A DNA stretch of 21,457 bases from an uncultured Alphaproteobacteria bacterium (GCA_900540425.1 UQFU01000020.1:1-21457), one strand, 5' to 3'; positions 8,549-15,606 are shown, counted from the first letter of the stretch. Numbers and translations are program-made. The notes: generated by a model from the letters alone, not told the origin.

Positions 8549-8944
8549 CTATTCGGTTCCGGCAGCACGAAGCTTTTGTAAAGCAGCGTCAACCGTTTTA
8601 ATCTGTGCAGCAGTCAAATCGGCATTTTCTTTGGATTGTTCCAAGAGCTGGGCGATATGATTACGATATCGTTTAATGTTTAATGCCGTTTCGGTCAGAT
8701 TGAAAACGGCGGCGCAGAAAATCTGTTCGTTATTAACCTGCAGCTGTTCGGCGATTTTTAAGTAAGGCGGATAAGAAGACGTATCCAATCCCCGGCAGCT
8801 GCGCTCATAAGATTTTTTCTGTATCCGTTTGGCAACGCCTTCGCTAATGCCTCCGTCATCGCGTTTGCGCCACGGCCGCCCGCTGTTTTTAACAAAGTTC
8901 TTAATATGTTCAATAATGGCAAACTGCCCGGCAAACTTTGACAT
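8549..8944 (-). CDS. Small hypothetical protein (131 aa)
   Basis: I do not recognise a family. The product is soluble and mostly helical, with no signal peptide or membrane segment. The first 60 residues are basic (SGRPWRKRDDGG, then AKRIQKKSYERSCRG). The second half predicts as helical, with an amphipathic stretch (YLKIAEQLQVNNEQIFCAAVF) and a C-terminal segment DLTAAQIKTVDAALQKLRAAG. I chose the second ATG (8944) because AGGA at 8955-8952 is seven bases upstream; the first ATG (8950) is too close to it. The gene stands alone between the repeat block and the deleted ABC gene. A DNA-binding role is conceivable from the basic N-terminus but is a guess. Confidence 0.65.
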   Translation of the reverse strand: MSKFAGQFAIIEHIKNFVKNSGRPWRKRDDGGISEGVAKRIQKKSYERSCRGLDTSSYPPYLKIAEQLQVNNEQIFCAAVFNLTETALNIKRYRNHIAQLLEQSKENADLTAAQIKTVDAALQKLRAAGTE

Positions 8945-9007
8945 TGGCATTTCCTTTTTACAGTTGCTTTTGGTTTAATATATCATGGGAGAGGAAACAG
9001 TCAAGTT

Positions 9008-9616
9008 CTATACGGTTTGCAGTTTCCAGAGCTTGGCGTATTTGCCGCCTTTTTTCAGCAATTCCGCCGGCGTACCTTCTTCAATAATCCGCCCTTTATC
9101 CAAAACCACAATCCGGTCCATCGCTTTTAAGGTTGACAAGCGGTGCGCCACCGCAATGACCGTTTTTCCGGCAATCAGATTTTCTATTCCTTCGGAAACT
9201 TCCTGTTCCGCCTCGTTATCCAAAGCCGAAGTCGCCTCATCAAGAATCAATATCGGCGCATCCTTCAAAATTGCCCGGGCGATGGCTATGCGCTGGCGTT
9301 CGCCGCCCGAAAGCTTGATACCCTTTTCGCCGACCATGGTATCATAAATATTGCGAAAGCGCGTCAACCAAGCCGCCGTACCGGCACAAACCAACAGATA
9401 AAGAATATATTTGACGCCTTGGGCAAAACCGTCTTGGGTATTGAGATGGCGGACGCTGGCAATAATCTCGGCAAACAGCCAATCGTTCAGATTACTGAAC
9501 ATTGCCGCCAGCAACACCAAAGCAAAAGACACAATTATCAGGCGCCGGAAAATGCCGGCGTATTTCAACATAAAAGGAAGCGCCCGAACGGGAAAAGGCT
9601 GAACTTGTCCGGCCAT
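9008..9616 (-). pseudogene. ABC exporter remnant: TM1 fused in frame to the C-terminal half of the nucleotide-binding domain
   Basis: The start ATG (9616) has GGAG six bases upstream. Residues 1-85 resemble the beginning of an MsbA-type half-transporter: a cytoplasmic lead, TM1 ([16 protein letters not shown]) and part of TM2 ([15 protein letters not shown]). At about residues 89-91 (9343-9354) the sequence jumps to the end of an ATPase domain ([11 protein letters not shown]). The signature LSGGE (102-106), Walker B plus D-loop ([12 protein letters not shown]) and H-loop (VAHRLSTL) follow, then a normal C-terminus. TM3-6, Walker A and the Q-loop are absent. A normal half-transporter is about 580-600 aa; this is 202 aa, so about 370-390 codons are missing. 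It cannot hydrolyse ATP or transport alone, yet the frame is intact. It is divergent from the mla operon. Deletion in the genome or in assembly are both possible. Confidence 0.85.
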
Positions 9617-9779
9617 CGCAGTCTCCGAAATAAGATTAATTTTTGAGCAGTATAGCAGAAAAATACTGTTCCAGCAAAAGATATTTACAAAATTTTCGAA
9701 AAATTTACATACCTTTTTATCAATATAAAAAGAGAGACAAACCGCAACGCTTGACAATTTTATTTATGATAATAACTTA

Positions 9780-10925
9780 ATGTATAAATCAGAAACTTTC
9801 TGGAATGTAATGATGAAACTGGAATTTGCCTTACATAAACAAAACCTTGACTTGCGCCTAACCGGCGATTATCTGAACTTTGACGATGAGCAGGCCAAGG
9901 CATTCCTTTTGGAAAAAACGCGGGAAAAAAGCACTCATGCGGTTTCGGTCGACGCCGCGGAGCTCGGCCGCTGGGATTCAACTTTGGTCGTGGTTTTATA
10001 CGAACTGGCACAGGAGTGCCGGGCTAGCGGAAAAAGCATAACCTTCAAAAGTTTTCCGGAAAATCTAAAACGGCTGATTGAACTGGCTTTTGCCGTTGAC
10101 CGGAAACCCTCCCTGCCCCGTATTCAAAAACTGCCGCTTCTGGATGCAATGGGAGATTTCGGATATGCAGTATGGGGCAGCATCGGCAAAGGTTTGGCCT
10201 TTATCAGCCAGTGTCTGTTCTCTTTTCATCAATGGCTGCTTTCAAGAGCGGTGATGAGAAAAGTCGATTTTTTGTTTGCCCTCCAGGATTGTTCTTACAA
10301 AGCTATCAGCATTGTTTCGCTGGTCAGCTTCATGGTGGGGCTGATTTTGGCCTTTGTCGGCGCCATTCAGCTCAAGACTTTCGGCGCCCAGATTTATGTC
10401 GCTAGTCTGGTGGCTATCGGCATGACGCGAATTATGGGGGCGATTATGGTGGGAATTATCATGGCCGGCCGCACCGGCGCCTCTTATGCCGCCACCATCG
10501 GCACCATGCAGGTAAACGAAGAAATCGACGCGCTGAAAACCATGGGAATTCCGGTTGCCGATTTTCTGGTGCTGCCCCGAATTATGGCTTTGACCATTGC
10601 CACGCCGTTTCTGGTTATTCTGGCGGATTTTATGGGAATTATCGGGGGTGCCGCCGTGGGGGTTCTGATATTGGACATTCCGGCACCGGAATATTACAAG
10701 TATACCCTCAACGCTTTGGACATGACCAATTTTCTGGTCGGGCTGTTTCATGGTTTGGTCTTTGGGATTGTGATTTCGCTTTGCGGCTGCTATTTTGGAA
10801 TTTATTGCGGGCGCAATGCCGACAGCGTCGGAAAAGCGACAACCCAAGCCGTGGTTTCGGCGATTGTGTGGATGATTGTGGTAACCGGCATGATTACGGT
10901 TATTTTTGAGGCATTAGGCATATGA
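9780..10925 (+). CDS. mlaE: MlaE-family lipid ABC transporter permease with N-terminal STAS domain
   Basis: Inner-membrane permease of a Mla/MCE-type transporter that moves phospholipids or related lipids between inner and outer membranes. Residues about 20-105 form a STAS-like domain (LDLRLTGDYLNFD ... WDSTLVVVLYELAQECRASG). In E. coli this function is the separate protein MlaB. The rest is the MlaE membrane domain with the conserved GAIMVGIIMAGRTGASYAA and EIDALKTMGIPVADFLVLPR segments. The first ATG (9780) has no ribosome site. ATG 9810 or 9813, just after TGGAATGTA, may be the true start, which would remove 10 or 11 residues. Its stop overlaps the mlaF start by four bases, so translation is probably coupled. 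Confidence 0.92.
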   Translation: MYKSETFWNVMMKLEFALHKQNLDLRLTGDYLNFDDEQAKAFLLEKTREKSTHAVSVDAAELGRWDSTLVVVLYELAQECRASGKSITFKSFPENLKRLIELAFAVDRKPSLPRIQKLPLLDAMGDFGYAVWGSIGKGLAFISQCLFSFHQWLLSRAVMRKVDFLFALQDCSYKAISIVSLVSFMVGLILAFVGAIQLKTFGAQIYVASLVAIGMTRIMGAIMVGIIMAGRTGASYAATIGTMQVNEEIDALKTMGIPVADFLVLPRIMALTIATPFLVILADFMGIIGGAAVGVLILDIPAPEYYKYTLNALDMTNFLVGLFHGLVFGIVISLCGCYFGIYCGRNADSVGKATTQAVVSAIVWMIVVTGMITVIFEALGI

Positions 10926-11689
10926 CAGCGGCAAAGGCAGAAATTTTGGTCAGCGGGCTGACCATTGCATACGGCGATTTTGTATTGCTCAAAGACATTA
11001 GCTTTGAGGTCAAAAAAGGCGACATTTTTATTATTATGGGTGCCAGCGGCGGCGGCAAGAGTTCTTTGCTGAGGGTGTTGACCGGCCTGGTGCCAGCGGC
11101 ATCGGGAAAAATTATCATTGACGGCGTAGACTTTACTTCCGCCAATGAGCCCGAACGGCAGAAAATCATGCAAAAATGCGGTATCTTATACCAAAGCGGC
11201 GCCTTGTTCAGTTCGATGACGCTGGCCGAGAACATTGCCCTGCCGCTGCGGCAATATACGTCTTATTCCGACAAGCTGATTGCCGAATTGGTTTCGCTCA
11301 AACTTTCTTTGGTCGGGCTGACCGGCTTTGAAGAATTTTATCCGTCTGAAATCAGCGGCGGCATGAAAAAACGCGCAGGACTGGCCCGTGCCCTGGCGCT
11401 TGATCCCGATATTGTATATTTTGACGAGCCGTCGGCCGGGCTCGACCCCATCAGTTCCAAAATGCTTGACGATCTGATTATTGACATTAATCAAAGTTTG
11501 GGGACAACAATCGTGGTTGTTACCCACGAACTTGCCTCTATTTTTGCCATCGGCAGCAATTCCGTTTTTCTGGACGCGGGCAGCAAAAGCATTGTCGGAC
11601 GCGGCAATCCGCGAGAGCTTTTGAAAAATCCGCCCAATGACGAAGTGTATAAATTCTTAACCCGGGGAGCAGAGAAGAAACATGCGTAA
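10922..11689 (+). CDS. mlaF: MlaF-family ABC transporter ATP-binding protein
   Basis: Cytoplasmic ATPase of the Mla-type lipid transporter. The Walker A motif GASGGGKSS starts at residue 40, and the Q-loop region is LYQSGALFSSMTLAENIALPL. The signature SGGMKKRAGLARAL, Walker B with D-loop (IVYFDEPSAGLDP) and H-loop (VVTHEL) are all intact. The 'GGMKKR' signature and 'FDEPSAGLDP' are typical of the MlaF branch. At 255 aa the length is normal. The start overlaps the mlaE stop (ATGA) and its end overlaps mlaD by eight bases. Confidence 0.95.
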   Translation: MTAAKAEILVSGLTIAYGDFVLLKDISFEVKKGDIFIIMGASGGGKSSLLRVLTGLVPAASGKIIIDGVDFTSANEPERQKIMQKCGILYQSGALFSSMTLAENIALPLRQYTSYSDKLIAELVSLKLSLVGLTGFEEFYPSEISGGMKKRAGLARALALDPDIVYFDEPSAGLDPISSKMLDDLIIDINQSLGTTIVVVTHELASIFAIGSNSVFLDAGSKSIVGRGNPRELLKNPPNDEVYKFLTRGAEKKHA

Positions 11690-12455
11690 TGAACCCAACA
11701 AGAAAATGATCGGCCTGTTCATGGCAACCGGCATTATCGTTTTGCTTATTATATTCGGCATTTTTATCAAATCCAACTTCTTTACCAAAGATAATAAAAT
11801 GCTGGTCATGTATTTTGAAGAATCAATCAACGGACTAAGCGTCGGCTCTCCCGTTGTTTTTAAGGGCGTGCAAGTCGGCAAGGTTGCGCGGATTGAGATT
11901 AACGCCAATCCGGAAGAACTGACGTTCAGTATTCCGGTTTATGCCAAAATGGATGCCAGACAAAGTATTCATTATTCCGGTTCTGAAAAAATTAAATATA
12001 ACCTATTGTCGGCGCTGGTCGAGAAAGGTTTGCGCGCCCGTCTGACAACTCAGAGCTATTTGACCGGTCAGCTGATGATCGAGCTTGAGATGTTTCCGGA
12101 TACACCGGTTGTCATGCGCAGGCCGGAAAATCAAAAAAACATGATGGAAATTCCAACCATTCTGTCTCCGCTCGGAGAAATTTCAAAAGGAATTCAAGAT
12201 TTGCCAATCCGCGAATCCGTGGTCAAGTTTAACCAGTTTTTCACCTCGCTTAACGAGGAACTGCCCGAAATCCGCAAGATTGTCAAAAACATGGGGAAAG
12301 CCGTTGACGGAAACGCCGGCGCGGCGGCTGATACGCTGGATAACCTCAACAAGGCGGCAATTAATGTCAGCCAAGCGGCAAAGGCCCTCAGAAACTTTGC
12401 CGATTATATTGAACGCCATCCCGAAGCTTTATTAAAAGGAAAGAGAGACAAATAA
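11682..12455 (+). CDS. mlaD: MlaD/MCE-domain lipid-binding protein
   Basis: Periplasmic, membrane-anchored substrate-binding subunit of the Mla-type transporter; MCE proteins form hexameric rings with a central lipid channel. One N-terminal membrane segment (residues about 9-29, MIGLFMATGIIVLLIIFGIF) is followed by the MCE domain. That domain contains YFEESINGLSVGSPVVFKGV and QVGKVARIEI, and later GLRARLTTQSYLTGQLMIEL. The C-terminal third is helical (ELPEIRKIVKNMGKAVDG and NLNKAAINVSQAAKALRNF). Its start is embedded in the mlaF end (eight-base overlap), and its TAA shares one base with the next ATG. Confidence 0.93.
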   Translation: MRNEPNKKMIGLFMATGIIVLLIIFGIFIKSNFFTKDNKMLVMYFEESINGLSVGSPVVFKGVQVGKVARIEINANPEELTFSIPVYAKMDARQSIHYSGSEKIKYNLLSALVEKGLRARLTTQSYLTGQLMIELEMFPDTPVVMRRPENQKNMMEIPTILSPLGEISKGIQDLPIRESVVKFNQFFTSLNEELPEIRKIVKNMGKAVDGNAGAAADTLDNLNKAAINVSQAAKALRNFADYIERHPEALLKGKRDK

Positions 12456-13021
12456 TGAAAAAAATATATTTGCTTATTCCATTTCTTCTGCTGACAGCCT
12501 GTGTGGCCACGGGTGTCAGCCAGCCCTCAAAATTTTACAACCTGCAATCTGCGGATACCGGCGCTTATACCAACAGCAGAATCCGCGGCAATGTCGGCGT
12601 TATGGAAATTACGCTGGCCGACTATCTTGACAAGCCGCAGATTGTAACCATCAAACCGAATATGATTGAGCTCGACATTTCCGAAAACAACCGCTGGAGC
12701 GAATCCCTTTCCACCATGATTCAACGCGTGATGGCGGACGATCTGGCCTATTATTTGCCCAAAGCGGCGGTAAAACCACGGACGTCGGCACGCGAAAATT
12801 TTAATTATCTGGTGCAAATCGAACTGAACAAATTTGACGGCAGCTGGAATAAAAATGTGGTTTTGGAAGCCTGGTGGTCAATCAAGAACGCTTCCGGGCA
12901 AGTTATCAGGCAGCAAAAGACCGTTCTTTCCACCCCGCTCGGCAGCGGATACGACGACTTGGTAAAGGTTCAGAGCCGCCTGCTTTCGGAACTGGCGGAA
13001 AAAATCGCTCGCAGCCTCTGA
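12455..13021 (+). CDS. ABC-type transport auxiliary lipoprotein (PqiC/MCE-associated type)
   Basis: Small lipoprotein that accompanies MCE transporters and probably sits on the inner face of the outer membrane, where it would connect to the MlaD-like ring. The signal peptide MKKIYLLIPFLLLTAC ends in a lipobox (LTAC, lipidated Cys16). Position +2 is Val rather than Asp, so outer-membrane sorting is expected. The body has the family outline: FYNLQ near the start, VGVMEITLADYLDKPQIVT, then WSESLSTMIQRVMADDLAYYLP. At 188 aa the length suits the family. It replaces the MlaC/MlaB genes of E. coli in this operon and is the last gene. No clear terminator follows. Confidence 0.88.
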   Translation: MKKIYLLIPFLLLTACVATGVSQPSKFYNLQSADTGAYTNSRIRGNVGVMEITLADYLDKPQIVTIKPNMIELDISENNRWSESLSTMIQRVMADDLAYYLPKAAVKPRTSARENFNYLVQIELNKFDGSWNKNVVLEAWWSIKNASGQVIRQQKTVLSTPLGSGYDDLVKVQSRLLSELAEKIARSL

Positions 13022-13070
13022 AAGGCGGCGGCTGCGAAAGAGAAACGAATCCGGCTTATTTATATTTAGC

Positions 13071-13099
13071 TTCACAAAGCGCTTATTTTTGTTTATAAT
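13071..13099 (+). promoter_or_regulatory. Strong sigma70-type promoter upstream of the 326-aa gene
   Basis: TTCACA (13071-13076), an exact 17-bp spacer and a perfect TATAAT (13094-13099), 29 bp before the ATG at 13129. This separates the gene transcriptionally from the mla operon. Confidence 0.7.
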
Positions 13100-13128
13100 C
13101 GGGTTGTCTTTATTTATTGGAGGGAACC

Positions 13129-14109
13129 ATGACAGCCGACGATATTCAACAAACATTAACGGATTTGACGTCTCCGACCATAACGCTGATTGAAAAATTT
13201 TGCGACACACCGTCTGAAGTTAAAGTTTTTTTCGGCGGAATGCTTGCTGTTTATGAAAACGACCCAACGCCCCAAAATGCAGAAAAGATAAACAACATTA
13301 TCAAATCACGGATGGACAGAGAGGAGAAAAAGACGTGGCTGAAAAACGAACTCTCAAACGTTTCTCCGGAGGTGATTGCCGCGGTTCAGGAAAAATACAT
13401 TAAAAACAAAGAAGCCGTACCTTCCGGCCTTCCCCGTTCGGGAGAGCTGCTGACCTTTTTGGACTATATTCCCCGGCAGACCAAAGACCAGCTGATGGAA
13501 GCGCAGGCGGCGGCCAGAATTCTCCGGCACCTTGACGGCAAGAACTGCAATCTGAAAGCAACAATTATTAAAACAGAGCCGGACCAAAGCGTTGCGGAAC
13601 AAAAGGACTTTCTCAACAAGCCTTTTGCAACGACAATTCAGCGGGCGGAACAAATTGCCGATTTTCTTTGTGCTTACAAAAACAACGAAAAAGACATGCT
13701 TTCGTGGCAAAAGGATTTGCCTTCCGTTCCCAATGCCGCGGCCGCGCTTGCCGAATGTAAAAAGCTGGCGGTAAACACGCTTGCTCAAACTGCGGATTAT
13801 CTTAAAGCCTTCTATCCAAATTCGGCGCGAAGAATATCCAATTTATGCGAGGCACACAAAATACCGCAACAAAATACGGCGGTCAATCTGCCGCTTATTG
13901 TCCGGACGGCCAACGAGGCTGCGGCAATCAGCGTCATGTATTTGGGCGGCGGAACAGGAAACGGCCAGGCTGCCCAAACGCAACAGAGATTTTCTGAAGA
14001 AGAAGGAAAAACGTTTCGAGACATTATTCAAAAAAGAGGAAAGCAGATTCAAAACGCATTGTCTTATTTCAATGAGGCGAATAAGAAAAAGCAGAGCGAA
14101 AGGCAATAA
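13129..14109 (+). CDS. Hypothetical protein (326 aa), family not recognised
   Basis: The start ATG is fixed by GGAGGG four bases upstream, so the frame's earlier TTG (13117) is not used. No signal peptide or membrane segment is visible. The product is charged, Lys/Glu/Gln/Ala-rich and predicted almost entirely helical (for example DREEKKTWLKNELSNVSPEV, DQLMEAQAAARILRHLD and AAAALAECKKLAVNTLAQTA). A short glycine break (MYLGGGTGNGQ, near residue 275) precedes a basic C-terminal helix (FRDIIQKRGKQIQNALSYF) ending in a KKKQSERQ tail. I see no catalytic motif. The gene has its own strong promoter and good ribosome site, so it is likely expressed. It lies between the mla operon and another orphan. 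Confidence 0.75.
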   Translation: MTADDIQQTLTDLTSPTITLIEKFCDTPSEVKVFFGGMLAVYENDPTPQNAEKINNIIKSRMDREEKKTWLKNELSNVSPEVIAAVQEKYIKNKEAVPSGLPRSGELLTFLDYIPRQTKDQLMEAQAAARILRHLDGKNCNLKATIIKTEPDQSVAEQKDFLNKPFATTIQRAEQIADFLCAYKNNEKDMLSWQKDLPSVPNAAAALAECKKLAVNTLAQTADYLKAFYPNSARRISNLCEAHKIPQQNTAVNLPLIVRTANEAAAISVMYLGGGTGNGQAAQTQQRFSEEEGKTFRDIIQKRGKQIQNALSYFNEANKKKQSERQ

Positions 14110-14199
14110 TCCCATATCCGTCTCATTTTTCAGCCAACATTCTGACAATGACCGCAAATAAATTTTGCCGGGCATGTTGTATATTGCCGGGAAAAGCCC

Positions 14200-14228
14200 T
14201 TGACACGAATTTTTTTCTTTAATATTTT
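14200..14228 (+). promoter_or_regulatory. Probable promoter of the HD-like orphan gene
   Basis: A consensus TTGACA (14200-14205), 17-bp spacer and TATTTT (14223-14228) in an AT-rich stretch, predicting initiation near 14235, about 40 bp before the ATG at 14276. Confidence 0.6.
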
Positions 14229-14275
14229 CAAAAAAAAATAATTATTATAACTTAATCATTATTAAATTTATTTGT

Positions 14276-15130
14276 ATGATTGATTTACAATTTCCGACAT
14301 CGTTTACATTTAATCTGCTCGACAGCAAAATGCGCAGATTTCTTGCCAACCAGAGTAATAAATGGAATGAGAAAGGGCCTTGGCGTTTTCCGTCCGTTTG
14401 TTATACGCTTGAACATAAACTGGCATTTATGGAGCGGGAACACTATTTGACCGGGCATTATTCCATAAGGGGAATTTTTCATGACTGGGAAAAACCTTTT
14501 TTGTATTTGTGTCCATGGATAAGCAATGAGAAGAAAATTCAAGAGCTTCATCGCTCGTTCAGCCCGCATCATGTCGGTTGCAGAAAAACATCTAAAGTTG
14601 AGCATCTGATAGAGATGTATATTGATTGGGATTGCGCCGCAATAACTAAACCGGACAAACCCCTGAACGCGTTTGAAACGCTTGTGCATTTTTATCCTGA
14701 GTTTATCAATGTAATGCTGCCGGTCTGCCTCGTGTTTGACCAAGAAGAGGTTCGTCCCGAAATCTGTCTTCATCCCTGGCACGATTTGACTAAAAAACCA
14801 GCATATAACCAATATATATATGCTGTGGTTAAAGGTACATTGTCCCAGATTATTGACAAGTGGCCGGACACAAAATCCGCTTTGCGGCAAATAGAGGTCA
14901 CTTCAAAGCGAAAGCAATGCATTACGCTCTGCTCTCCCATTGAGATTTTTATGCTGACATTACAGAAACAACAGCAGAGCTTAAATATTGACATTGATTC
15001 CGAACGGCTCAGAAGCGCTTTGGAACAAATGAGAAACCGTTTTCAAAAGCAAACTTCTTTTGTTCACCGTCCGCATGGCAAAATTACGCATGACAGTAAA
15101 AAGGTAAAGAAAAATCAATTTGCCATCTAA
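14276..15130 (+). CDS. Hypothetical protein with HD-like metal-binding motifs (DUF5662-like)
   Basis: 284 aa, no signal peptide. Residues about 45-130 carry a spaced His/Asp pattern: GHYSIRGIFHDWEKP, then ELHRSFSPHHVGC, then VEHLIEMYIDWDCAA. This resembles DUF5662-type proteins (an HD pair, an HxxxxxHH cluster, and an 'EM..DW.a' motif), which look like HD-superfamily metal-dependent enzymes of unknown substrate. I infer the relation from motif order only. The C-terminal half (PAYNQYIYAVVKGTLSQIID onward) is unassigned and ends in a Lys-rich tail. There is no obvious ribosome site before the ATG, so the mRNA has a very AT-rich leader. The gene appears more AT-rich than the housekeeping genes around it and lies beside a tRNA-associated duplication, which together suggest acquisition. 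A strong terminator follows the stop. Confidence 0.7.
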   Translation: MIDLQFPTSFTFNLLDSKMRRFLANQSNKWNEKGPWRFPSVCYTLEHKLAFMEREHYLTGHYSIRGIFHDWEKPFLYLCPWISNEKKIQELHRSFSPHHVGCRKTSKVEHLIEMYIDWDCAAITKPDKPLNAFETLVHFYPEFINVMLPVCLVFDQEEVRPEICLHPWHDLTKKPAYNQYIYAVVKGTLSQIIDKWPDTKSALRQIEVTSKRKQCITLCSPIEIFMLTLQKQQQSLNIDIDSERLRSALEQMRNRFQKQTSFVHRPHGKITHDSKKVKKNQFAI

Positions 15131-15131
15131 A

Positions 15132-15174
15132 AAACAAAAAGTGCATTTTTTTGAGGGAAATGCACTTTTTGTTT
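15132..15174. terminator. Strong bidirectional-type hairpin terminator after the HD-like gene
   Basis: A perfect 17-bp inverted repeat (AAACAAAAAGTGCATTT against AAATGCACTTTTTGTTT) with a nine-base loop, directly after the stop codon at 15130. It has A and T runs on both sides. Confidence 0.85.
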
Positions 15175-15193
15175 ATCTTTGCCGCATAATCGT

Positions 15194-15279
15194 GGGGTCT
15201 CTCCTTCGAGCGCGTCGGTCCAAAACATTAAAAAAACCGGGATAAACCCGGCTTTTTTAATGGCGGGAGCGACGAGGCT
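15194..15279. repeat. 86-bp direct repeat, left copy (contains 19 nt of the tRNA-Asp 3' end)
   Basis: Matches 15449-15534 at 83 of 86 positions, exactly 255 bp apart. Read on the minus strand it begins with the last 19 bases of tRNA-Asp (15279-15261), then the tRNA terminator hairpin (copy at 15235-15260), then a GC-rich block. No complete tRNA is present in this copy. The 15280-15448 stretch between the copies holds a hairpin terminator (15402-15430) but no gene I can support. Confidence 0.9.
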
Positions 15280-15401
15280 TTTCTTGCTCCGTAGGTTTCG
15301 CGTCTCCGCGCTCAACAACTGCGCTTCGGTCAAAGGACTTGTAACATTTGTTTGCCTCGCTATCGCGGGCGCGCAAATTAACAAGTTCTTTTCAAAATTC
15401 T

Positions 15402-15430
15402 AAAAAAACTGACATTTAGTCAGTTTTTTT
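15402..15430. terminator. Hairpin terminator between the two direct repeats
   Basis: A 12-bp stem (AAAAAAACTGAC / GTCAGTTTTTTT) with a five-base loop, and A/T runs on both sides. No gene ends just before it, so what it terminates is unclear. Confidence 0.65.
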
Positions 15431-15448
15431 ATCCCTTTGCTCGCGACC

Positions 15449-15534
15449 GGGGTCTCTCCTTCGAGCGCGTCGGTCCATGCCATTAAAAAAACCGGGATAA
15501 ACCCGGCTTTTTTAATGGCGGGAGCGACGAGGCT
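15449..15534. repeat. 86-bp direct repeat, right copy (overlaps the functional tRNA-Asp)
   Basis: Partner of 15194-15279. The three differences cluster at 15488-15490 (TGC here, AAA in the left copy). The rightmost 19 bp are the 3' end of the intact tRNA gene. Confidence 0.9.
15490..15515 (-). terminator. Terminator of tRNA-Asp
   Basis: Immediately after the encoded CCA end, the minus strand reads a short A run, then CCGGG-TTTAT-CCCGG and a T7 run. The stem extends through the flanking A/T runs with one mismatch. Confidence 0.75.
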
Positions 15535-15592
15535 CGAACTCGCGACCCCATGCGTGACAGGCATGTATTCTAACCAACTGAACTACGCCCCC
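15516..15592 (-). tRNA. tRNA-Asp (anticodon GTC)
   Basis: A 77-nt cloverleaf on the minus strand. The acceptor strand GGGGGCG pairs with CGCTCCC, followed by discriminator G and an encoded CCA. The D-loop is AGTTCAGTTGGTTAGA and the anticodon stem-loop is CATGC-CTGTCAC-GCATG with GTC at the anticodon position. The variable region begins GGGGTC and the T-loop is TTCGAGC. A promoter and a terminator flank it. Confidence 0.97.
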
Positions 15593-15606
15593 ATTGAACG
15601 AGTTAC

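Noticed and set aside
15261..15340. Second tRNA gene in the left direct-repeat copy
   Set aside because: Only the last 19 nt of tRNA-Asp are present; the upstream bases cannot form the anticodon, D or T arms.
15127..15384. 85-aa minus-strand frame through the tRNA-associated repeat
   Set aside because: It crosses the strong terminator at 15132-15174, the direct repeat and the tRNA terminator copy, and shows no ribosome site or family.
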